Positions 37,601-49,600 of a DNA stretch of 64,000 nt are shown here, in pieces (position 1 is the stretch's first letter; every line of letters starts with the position of its first letter). The notes beneath the pieces were generated by a model. That model did not search any database. It had not been told where the DNA came from and saw only the letters and a list, made by a program, of their open reading frames with translations. Made by a program: the position numbers and the translations under genes. This DNA is from Mermis nigrescens (taxonomy: Eukaryota > Nematoda > Enoplea > Mermithida > Mermithidae): NCBI GenBank assembly GCA_036768485.1, contig JAVLUZ010000693.1, positions 711,042-775,041 on the forward strand, written 5' to 3'.

Positions 37601-40600
37601 AGTTATAAACCCAAAGTTTTCGGGGTGATTTGCGCCGGATTTATTGATTTTGGACAATTTTTGTCTCCCAAAGGGCCGAAATTGAGTGAAAAGATCAAAA
37701 TTTTCCGCCGCTCTGCGCATAAATTATTCGTTTTCAGTGTTGCTTCTTTTTACAATCAACGATCTGAATTCACTACCTACAAAAAATTTTTCAGTGGGAG
37801 TCCAAGTTTGGATTAAATGTTTCCAAATCATTGTATTGGCAATCTGGAAAAAAGTTTTCGAATTTAATTGAAATCGGCATCTGTGGCTCTAATTACTCTG
37901 CAGAATCCGGATGACTCCCCACCAAATCGGTTAGACTGGATTCAATTTTAACATTTCCTCTTTTTATTCACATCATAATATAAGCATTTTTTCATTATAA
38001 TTATTTTCTTTAAATTCTGCCGTTTGTCCGAGATTTTCAGCATGCATAACTATGTTTTTAGGAATATATTCTTGATGGTCTACCCGAATGGGACGATCTG
38101 GACGAATTACCGCCTTAAAGTAAGATCCTGTAATAAGCAAAAAATCTGATTCGCACGATGTGAACGCGTGCAAGCTGAACGAAAAATTATAACATTATTT
38201 TGAATAAGTAAGTCAATAAATTGAGTCAATAAGTAGTAAGTAAATCTGATAAATTGATGCGAGGTGTCCATCTTCTTTCTTTACTTTTTTTACTAATTTA
38301 ATTTATAGGCTGGTCATAGGAGTGTAACCGCTGTTGAATGCATATCATATCTACAAATTTTCATGTGCCTTTGCAATTGCTATAGATTATTCGATTCCGT
38401 TGCGTTGTCGTTTCGCTTTTCTTCATACTTTTCCAGATGACTCAGTCACAAATGTAAGGGCAAGGACTGGTCTGGGCAGGCATGGACCTGACATGCACAA
38501 TTATGAGACAGTAGCGGTGCTGTGGAGGCGATGGATTAGGGGGCCTAGTCCTCCCCTGATTTTGGAATAGAAAGAAGTCATCAGTGCGAGAGAGCAGAAA
38601 GAAAACATGCTTGAAAATAAGTAAATAAATAAAAATCAAATACTAAATAATCAGAAGTGCAGCATAGAATTAGTAAGAAAGAAACAAAAATGGACGCGTG
38701 ACATAGACACAAGTGTACCTAAACAAATTATATTATGAGAGATTACGTATTTTATGAGGTGCTGAAGTCTAAATGAAACAGAAAAAGTAGGCAGGATTAG
38801 TACAATTTATTTTACCAGAGTCCCTTGAAGTAAAAAATCAGAAAATTCCTGAAAGCTCATCTAAAAGGTCAGCTTGAATAAATATTAGCGCACTTTTGAC
38901 CTAATAAGCCTCATATTTCCGGGCGCTTTGCGCCATCTCATCAACGTGCAACGCATTTTTTAATATAATTCTAATGAATTTACTGTTTTTAAAATTTTTT
39001 CATTGCTTAGATCTCGCTAAAAGCTCACAAACGCCATTATATTAGCCTTTCTACGAGTAGTTGCTGAGATATCCGACTTCAAATTTTCGTCCTCCCTAAA
39101 TTCAGGAGGTCAGCTACACCCCTCTTCCGGGAGATAGGGATTGAAGTTTTAAAGTGTCATTTTATGGGCCTAAACATAGTGTTTGCGCGTCAAAAACGTC
39201 ATTAATCGGCGTTTTCGACGAGGATCTATTGACCTTGAGCGTAAAACCTTTCAATTTCAAAACATATAAGGAAAATTCGAGTAAATTGAACAAGAATATG
39301 GTCAAAAGATGAGTATATGGCGTCGAAGTTCCGAATGTTTGACACTACACGCCGTTTTCACACATACTGAAGAAGTTGGTACATTTATGCTCGTAACGTT
39401 TGGATCCACTTGTACTTATGAAAAACTAAAAATAATAAATAATCTCAATTCATTGCGCTTTCAGAAAAGGTAACACAAATGAGATTATACTAGCAAAAAA
39501 TGCTTTGATGTAACAAAATAAGACTAATATACTCTGGGAGGAATTGAAAGGAGGGGACTAGGAAAAAGCTACCTATTGTGCATGCCTAAAGTCGCAAAAA
39601 TCTGGTAAAAGGTAAGACTCACTATAAGCAACGCCGAAAATCGAAGTATATTCTGCGGCGTGCATATTGAATTAAATTACTGAACCATAAAACGGATTGA
39701 ATATAGCAGCAAGTTAGCTATGCAGTGGTTATGGGAAAGTAGATGGAGTAAGCCAGGACCTAGTTTGTAAGTCAAGCAACACGAAAGGCGTTAGCTTACG
39801 TGAAACAGATTACGTGTAGGTATGCTTGTATGCAGCAACGATTGTGTGCACTAACCGATTGACGCCAGGTTTACTTGCTTTAATGCTCATGATAACAAAA
39901 TAAAAGATCTTCAAATGCAATTGCAGTTACTTTTATATCAATCACGATACGAAGCAAGTCAGCATTGCATTTTGCAAGCAATTCAGAAGTGTATATTTTA
40001 GATTATGTATATACACTGCTATGATAAGCATCGATAAATTATTTAAAGAAGGTTACATTTCTTCAGAGGCCGCAGAATATACTTCGATTTCTTGAGAAGC
40101 CTAAAAAATGTCTGATTTCTAACAGATTTTGCGACTCTTAGGCATATACTTGGGTGGCTTTTTCCGAGTCCCCTCCTTTTACATCCTTAATAATCCATAA
40201 TCCCAAGTATATTCGTCTTTTTTGTTCCATAACAGCATTTCCTTGCTAATACCTTACTTTTAATTAGCATGATTCGAGTAAATCAGTCAGTAAACACATA
40301 CAGTAACATGCCACAATACTGACAGCGGTCCAAGAAAGCGGATGTTCTGAGCATGAGCATTGTCTTTTTAAACAAGACAATCTTACCTTATTAAAACAGA
40401 TCAAAGGATTCCAGCATAGGCTTTACGCAACTATTAGGTGTAAAGAACACTTTCAATCAGATTCGTAATCCAGACGTTACGTGGAACATTTTGAAATAAG
40501 TTAAGCATCTTAAACGGTCTAAAACTAAAATTAATTTTCAGTATCATTTTTACAGCAACGCCTGGGTGTAAAGAAAACATGCAATTAGATTCGTAATCCT

Positions 40601-43600
40601 GGGCCCGATTTTTCGAAGGAGTTAAGTGTCACTTTAGCTAAAGTGTCACTTTATAAATTGACACTTGCGTAAGTGCGTTTTTTCGAAGCCACACTTGTGA
40701 GACCCACTTTGATTGAAGTGCTACTCCATTAAGTGCCACTTTAGACTCTAAAGTGGCAAGTGCACTTTATTTTCCTAAAGTGTCACTTCAAAATGAAAAA
40801 GTAGAGCTCGGTCTTTCAAAGAAAATAAAGTGCACTTAATAAAGTTGCACTTTATTATACACATTACCCTTCTAAAGGGAGGTAGGGTCCTCCCTTTAAG
40901 TCGCACTTTAACATTTTATTTGTTAACCTACCGTTATTTTTACTTATATGTAAGCATTTTTTGCGCTAAATGGTGCTATCCATTTCATACAAAAATAATT
41001 TTTCGTGTAGTTAAAGGGGTGTAAAGCGAGGTTAGTGCACTTCCTTGATGAAGGGACGGAATGGGGAGGAGGGTGCAACCGGCTAGAGGGGGTTTCCCCC
41101 ATCTGTCCCCCTGTTACATGTATGATGCCTGCCTTTGTACCATCAATGTTTTATTTCAACGCTTCACTTGTTTAATTTGCTCGTTTATAGGTTTTAAAAT
41201 AATTTATGGCACGTCGTTGGATTCGTTTTTTCTGTGTCGTTAAAAACCGTTGCTTCCATTTGCACCAAATATAAATGGAATAAAAATAAATGGCAAAAAA
41301 TCACTGTGAAAGCAGATTAAATGAGTGTAAAATATCAAAAAACGGGAAACACAACCCAATTTTCGAAAAAGTAATACTCAGATCAACAAAATGGATTTTT
41401 CCGAAACAACTCACATCGGCTGCACGAAAAAAGGCGCTGAACGACTTAAAGTGGTAGTTTATTCAGTGGAGCGTGCAATTCCCTTCGAAAAACGTACTTT
41501 AGAGCCCTACTCTATAAAGTGACACTTGAGCCTAAAGTGGCACTTTCAAATAAAGTACTACTTTAAATAAAGTGCGGCTTCGAAAAACCGGGCCCTGACC
41601 TTACGGACCATATTTTGCAAAAAAATTACGTTCTGCAACGCTCAGGAAGTAAAATAAATTTGTTGTGTAAACTTAGCACAATCACAATAAATGAATAGTA
41701 CAAACTTTACACAACTACTGGGCGTAGAGATGACGTACAGTCTGATTCGTAATTCTAACGTTACGTAGAACATTTTCAAGAAAAAATTTAGCTTCTGCGA
41801 GGCTCTAGAACTAAACTCAATTTGCAGTGCAAACTTTACACAACAAATGAGTGTAAAGAAGATTACAGTCGGATTCATAATTCTGATATTACTACTGATA
41901 TTACGATAAGCATTTATGAAAAAAATTAAGTTTCCACAATGGCCTGGCGTAACATAACTTTAACACCGCCAATCATAGATTTTACACCTCCCAAAAAAGC
42001 TAAATATTGATGTAAATAAACGGAATTAGTTGTGACTTGTATCCCTTGAAAGAGAACTTAATTTTTATTCTATTAGACCTATTGACTTCTAAATGGAGAA
42101 AGTGGCAAACAACAAAACGGACAAAAACGTATTTTTCCACCACCAACCACATTGTAAACTTTAAAAATCTGAACCTAACTCCCCATGAAATATAAGGAAT
42201 CTCGCTTTGGGCCAGTTTGTAGCCTTTGAATCGTAGTACATTTGTGTGTGGCAAACTTCTGTTCCGCAAAATATTTGAGACATTGATGGGTCAAAAAAAG
42301 GAAGGAAAGGTGTTTTTTGCCCTATATTAGACCCCTGATTCCGAACTTCACACCTTTACATGTAATTCAATATTAAAGTTCTTTTAAACACGATTTACTG
42401 CGACGTATAGCTCTAAAAACGTAATCTATTTTAATTTTATTCAGTCTATCCAGACTTATAACCTGAGAAGTTGGGGGAGAAATCTTAGACATGACCTATT
42501 TTTATATGTTTACTAGAAAGTGAAGTTTAAATATTAAGATCTGACTCCGTAATGAGTGGACATAAGTTTGCTGTTAAGCCGAAAGTATCCCTTAAGCCGT
42601 AGTACATTTTTATCAGAAAAAATTTCTCAAGACTCATAATTGGAGTGGTTGACAGACAAAAACGAGGCCAAAATGTGTTTTTTCACTTTTCCTCCGAGGG
42701 TAAGTCACTTTTCAAAAAAAAATTAAAAAATACATCTGAACTTCCTCACTTTTCTTCAATTTGGAAAAGAGCCAGACTAAACAGAATGCAAAAATTGAGT
42801 CAGAAAAGTCGTGTTGACGACAATAATTTAAAAAAACATATATGTTATGACGATACAGTAAACTTTACGCGCTCTTTACTAATCGGGTAAAACTGTAAAA
42901 AAGAAAAAACGGTACAGATTTTTTAGAATTATCTATTTTTTAAAAAACCGCGTAATACAGAAGTGTCTCGTTATAGCTGTAGGGGTCAGTCACTTTTTAG
43001 GGGGTCCAAGTATATTATAGGTACGCGCCAACGCGCTATCTATGATTATGCACTTACAGTATAAGTGTGGGCAAATGCTGTACACCTCCTCACCGTTGAA
43101 TAATGCATTTTAGTGAATTAGATACATTTAAGATTAACACAAGTACCACTCTGATGGATTTTAATAGAACAAAATGTCGAGGGTAGATGATTTTAAAACG
43201 GAACTATTTTGCCAAAAAAAGTTGTGCTAGCTTATGTCTACACCATACTATCCTCTAAAAACTGCTCAATAGTTTGCATGGTCGCTACAGTATACAGGTT
43301 TAGTTTCATATTTTGAAAATTAGCTCAATAGTTAGATATATGTGTGCTCTAAATTTCACCCTTTTTGTTGTTAATCTTTTTGAATAATTCATCCTGCAAT
43401 TTCAATTTAATTTTTATCCAATATGGCTGCCCTCATAAGGTACGCATTTCACTCGCGCTTTATTTTATATTTTTACCCTATTTGCTTGATTTAGTAAACA
43501 ATTCAAGTTAATCATTATGGCCGCCAGGAGGGCTGTTTCAACTGTGACTTGTGACGTTTTCGGCTATTATTCTATGAGTTTCGGACGTACTTAAAAATTT

Positions 43601-46600
43601 TTTCCAGTAAATAGCTAGAAAATTTAGTACTTCTTCCAATTAGCTAAGTCTCTTGTTCTGAACCATTTCTGATCTTTTAGGAACGTTCAAAAACCATCAA
43701 ATTTATCCATTGTAGAGTCAAAACGGCGTGAATTTTAAGCAAACAGATAGAAAAGACGCTCAAAACAGCACGTTTTCTACGAATTTTTTTAGGAAAATCG
43801 GAAGAAGAATAAAAAAATTGCTGGGCGGGAAATCATCTCTTGGAGAGTAGAACTCCCTCCTCAAAATCATGTGTGCGCAACATCCAAAATCAGAAAAACC
43901 CCAGAATTTTATTTTTTCCGTTTTTTTATTCTTCCCGTGATATTTTTTTTGATGGCAGTGCACAAAGGTCAGATGAGAAACGTCGAAAATGGGTATTTTC
44001 CGCCCAATATTGGTCGTTGCTTATGCATAATTTAGAAAATCATCAATAATCCCTTCACCTGGATTTGTTTTCAAGCCTTTTTTGGCAGAGTCGCGCTGAA
44101 ACCGATAAAAATCAAGTTGGAGTAATGCCATTTATTTGTAAAATACATCTTTAAACTTGTTGGACGTCCAAACTACTAATTTCTGCCATTTCGTGTTGAA
44201 TTCCATTGCTTTTTTGCAACGTTTCTGCAGTATTTTTCTTTTAGTTATCTTCTCTTTCGAACTTGTCGGTATTTATTTATGTTTTTTCATGTGCTATTTT
44301 TTATAATATAAATGATTTATGCACAAAACTTTGAACATTTTGGCTCCCCAGCTGACCGGACCGTGCAATATGGACCTGAAAGCGTTTCCCATGGACACCC
44401 AACAATGTTTGCTCACGTTCGAAAGCTACAATTACAATAATCAGGAGGTGCAAATGATATGGAATCCGACTACGTTAACTCCGATCGCAATGTACGGCAA
44501 AACGGCTTTGCCCGATTTTTTCCTTATCAATACGACGCCTCATCGCAAAGCGGCCGTAACTTCATTATTATCTTATTTTAGTTTATTTTATTTTATTTCA
44601 ATTTTTTGTTTCATTTTATTTTATACGACAAACTAAATTACTTGAAAATTTTCGTAACTCGTTCAATTTAAAAGAGAGCAAATCAGAACTAAAAATTAGT
44701 TTAAATAAGAGTAAAGTCGTCGTCAATGCTCCGGGTTACTAGTATAATTTGAATGTTTATATTCGTGTATTGTTATTGTTTTGTATCAGAAGCGAATTCG
44801 TTAGCAATTTTTAAGTGATTTTTTGATTTGTCATTTTTTAGTGATTTTGAGTGACAATTTATTTTATAGTGATTTTAGGCACTTTTAATGAATTATGGGA
44901 TTTCTGATTTCCTAATTATTGCAACAATTTTTCGTAGTGACTTTTTAGCATCGTTTATTGTAATTTCGCAAATTCTCCGGCTGATACATATTTATTCCAA
45001 TGTTAATTATTATCTGTATACTTTATAATTATTAATAAATATAAATTCTTATTAATTAATAGTAAACTTATTGCCTCAGTGCACAATACAGGAAATCGAG
45101 TAGTATTTCAAGGGATTAAACGTTCTATTGTTTATATTTCAGAAATTCCGGCGCCTTGCGTCAGATTTTCGCTAAAGTTAGAGATATAAAACCATTATTT
45201 TTGCACACAATTACCAACAATTTTACAATTTTGGTAAAAAATCCTGCCTATCGCTCATTTAAAAAAAGAATGTAAAACGGCCAAAAGTTATTTGGCGCCT
45301 AAATATAAGATTTTAAGATCTTTTTTATCATAAAGAATCTAAGTATCCTTGCAGAAATATCGGCGTAGTACGTGAATTTGTTCATTACGCGCAAAATACT
45401 ATTTTTCCTAGTTTTTTTATATTGTCATAGTGAGGAAAACTTCAAATTTTCAGGAAATATCTTTTGGAAAAACGGGCATATTTTTCAAAATTTTCACCAT
45501 GGAAGACCCACCGCAAAGCGCCGGAAAATCGCAAAAGTTTAAGAAAACGAAAAACATAATACTGTAATGTAATAAGACACAATAAAAGGTTTGTAAATAA
45601 ATATTGTGAAAATATGATAGTAATACAAATAAACAAATAAAAAAATATGAATATATAGTCAAAAATAATTAAAACGTAGTGGTTTTTCCATTTATGAGAT
45701 GAAATAAATACAGGTTTGGGGTAAAATACGACTTTAATTATATAAAAAATTATTTAATTTATTGTTTTTTGGCAATTACTTAAAATAAGTAACATAGAAA
45801 AACAAGTAGCTCTAAAGATGAATTAAAATTGAAATATAAAATTTAGTTCGGGAATGGTGAGTTATATGAATAAACCGTTTTTGGACAATAAAATTTTTAT
45901 CAATTGTTCATGAATTAGGTAAATATATAATGATTAAACCTAAAAAGATTCAATTTGTCAATAAATTATATGAGACATTTAATTTGATCAATCAATTGAT
46001 TGATAATATAATCGAGTATACTTATTAATTAGTATGCAATAATTCCATTCATTTCACACTTATTATTAATTATATTATCAATTAAGTAATAACTACAATT
46101 TATTATATTATCAATTAATTGATAATATATTTGGAATTAATTCATATTATAATAAATTATAATCATTGATCAAATCATAAAATAATTGATAATGTGTGAA
46201 ATTAACGGATTTAATTGCATACTAATCAATAACTATAATTTATTATATTATCAATTAATTTGTAATATAATAAATTGATAATATAATAAATTATAGTTGT
46301 TAATTAGTGTAAAATAATTTCGTTTATTTCACACATATTTTTAGCTCTATGCGGCCGGTTATTGGGACGAATTGACGGCTTTCTTTTATTTCGAAAGACG
46401 CTACGGTTGGTACGTGTTGCAAGGCTACTTGCCGACCTATTTAACCGTTTTCATATCGTGGATTTCGTTTTATTTGGGCACCAAGGCTATGCCCGCCCGG
46501 ACCATGCTCGGGGTCAACGCCTTGCTGGCCATCACACTTCAATTTGGCAACATTATTCGAAATTTGCCTAGGGTTTCCTATGTCAAGGCCATTGATGTTT

Positions 46601-49600
46601 GGATGCTGAGGTATGAAAGTGGATCGGTTTTTCGGAGTTTTTTTTTAAATTTCAAAACATTTAATTAAAAAATGATATAAAATTTAAAAATTTTAAATTT
46701 ACAATCGCACTCTTCTCGATTTCTGGTTTTTAGAGTTTTAGCTTCACTTTTAAATTTTTAAATTTTAATTAACCTCGATTCAATTTGAATTTTTTAATCG
46801 AAATTTAAATTTTGATTTAGCTTTTAGTTTTATTTTAAATTTTTATTTTTAGCGGTATGACATTTGTGTTCGCGTCGCTGTTAGAATTGGCCGTCGTGGG
46901 ATATTTGAGTAAGACGCAAGATGCTCGGGAGGCTACGGCGCTGAAACGATTACACAGGGAAGAATCGCTCATGTTAACTAAGTGGACCAGGACTTCAAGT
47001 TTATTGGACGAAGAACGCCCTAAGCTCATCGTTGCTCAACCTCAATCAAGCATCAACTCCACGGTCTATCCGCCGTGTTCCGGCTATTTACTGGTAAATA
47101 AGTTAATATAATTTTAAAAAATTTTTGATTTTGAATTATTATTCTTGAATATTCGTGAATGTTTTTCGATTCTTTGTTACAGTAATTATTTTCAATTTCT
47201 GTGATCATTTTTGGTAGGTTTAGATTATAATTGCGTTTCACTAATTATAATTTACCAGTTATTCGGACGAAAAATGGCTTAGCAAGCGATCTTTTACGTA
47301 CCTGTCAAAAAATGCTATAATTGGGCGTTTTATTCGTTTTTTTTTAATTCTTGATTTGCTTGCTAATTTATTTTTCATCGCATTTTGATCCTTTTATCCA
47401 TTCTACAAGAACAAACCGATTATTGAATTTAAACACATGTTTTTGTTTATTTTTAAACTTTTTATTTACAGTTTTTAATCTTAAAATACTCTTGCGATAA
47501 TGCTGGCAAAAGAATTTGAAATTCCGAAATTTTGAGCCCGTTTACTTTTGAATATTTTTTTAAATTCATTAATTTTGAGAATTCAGAAATTCTGGTATTG
47601 TCAGCGAATATAGAGACCAATACGCATAAACAGCTTTAAGGCCAGACGTGCTCGTGGGCGGTTGGGGGCTTTTATCCACCCAAAATGGAAAAATAGAAAA
47701 TTGTCCGGCGAAAATGAGATAAAATGAAGACCAAAAATAAAGAAAAATTGAAAAATTTCTGCAAAAGTTCTTTAAATTGATCAGAAACTGTCGAATAACG
47801 TAGTTTTAATGTTATTTTAGCATTTATACTACTTTATGCGGCCATTTTACCCCTAAAAAACAAATTTCTTGACATTCCCCTACACACATTTCTATAGGAG
47901 GAAGGGCGAAGGAGGTATTACCCATACATCAGGGTCCAAGACTCGATTCACTGTCAGACGATTTCGAATTATCAAGCATTTTCTGCATAATTTTTGGGAA
48001 CGAAAGTAGCAGAGACGTTAAAATTTGTTGCCGACTTTCACATTTCTGTTTTGTTTATTTATAGAATGCCTAGAATGAGGTTAAAATGATCTAAAAAGTC
48101 AAAATTTTCGATGAACTCGATACATTTACAACTTACAAAACTGACGAAACGAGTCAGATTCGGATGAAAAGCATTTAAAAAATGCAGTTTTTTCACATTG
48201 AAGCATTTTATATAGGTTGTTTGAACCATTTTTCATATTTAATCTGCAAAAAAGGCTGGAACTTTAAATTCAGTGGTCCCAAATATTAAGATTTCACCCC
48301 CTGAACTTTCGACTTTGGGAAACTATGCTTCCTTAGACCGGCTGACCCCCCCCACCCCTTCCAGTTCAGCCATGATCTGCGTTTATTGGTTAAGACCCTT
48401 AGAATCCGCTAAAAATAGATTTTAATCTCGAATGGTTTTACTATGAATAAAGTGTGTATTTTATTTTGCTTATTAAGTAGTATGCTATATTATTTGTTAT
48501 TCATTGTATTAGTTCATTTTTTGGAATTTTTTCTGCATAACGAGTACAGTTTTACGCCGTTTGTGCGTTTTCAACTAAACTTTACTGCTGGATAATGCGT
48601 TATTCCGACTTTTTTATCAGAGTTTTAAGTCTCGTAGCTCAAAGGTTCGATAACGGATTCAAATATTTATATTAATACAATGTAAATATAATAAAACAAG
48701 ATTTGCTAATTTATAAAGCTTTTTGATAATTTTTTAGTCAAATTTGGCCTTGTAAAATGTCTGCAATTAAGTCGGGGAACGCCGGAAACTTTTCGTGCTT
48801 TTATGACAAATTAGTTTTTTCAGGAATCCTTGAAATTCTATGAAATATTGATACAAAAGACCTTTCTCATCGCGATCTAATGATCGTAAAAATTGGGGTC
48901 TAGTGGGTGTCCTGGATTCTTAGGGAGAGCTTTTTCCATATTTAGATATTAACATTTTGTAATTTTCTAGATTTTTCTATATTTAGATGTCTTCTAAATT
49001 TCCTTTTTATACTTTGTTTTTTATATTTTGTTCTACATTTTTCTATATTTCTATATTTTTCTATTATTGAATATTTATTTTCTACATTTTGCTATATGCT
49101 CACGCACCAATCCGGAAATCGTCCAGTTGGTTGTTAGGCCAAAGAAACCTCACAAAATGGCACAAATGCTGAAATAGCTTCAAAACATGCTTATTCCACA
49201 ATTTCGGGCCAATTTCATGCATTTTTGAAACAAGGTTCGATATTCATCAATTTCCGCCAGAACCTTTCGACTTCCGTCCTCCCACGTGCATGCCCAGTGC
49301 CGTCAGCCGATTCAAAAAAAGAAAAGAAAATTGGTCCAAAGTTGAAAATGTTTAAAAATCTTTGAAATTCCAGAAATTTTAATTTAAAATCGATCTAAAA
49401 TTTAAGATATCCGAAAATCACAAAAATTTCTAAAAATTTAAATTTAGAATGATCCAAAATTTAGAATATTCGAAGATAATAAAAATTCAAAAAATTTAAA
49501 TTTGAAATTGGTCCAGAATTGAGCATATCCGAAAATCACAGAAATCTAAGAAATTTAGATTTAAAATTGGTTTAAAATTTTAAATATTCGAAAATCATGA

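Larger units (their letters stand above)
38120..44351 (+). other. channel intron 3
   Basis: 6.2 kb: AT-rich sequence, repeats related to 13290-13500 and 10420-10740 (about 38880-39340), composite copy R4 (39486-43048) with a nested 995 bp element, and an inverted relative of 3190-4330 (about 43060-43700). No further exon is needed or seen. Confidence 0.65.
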
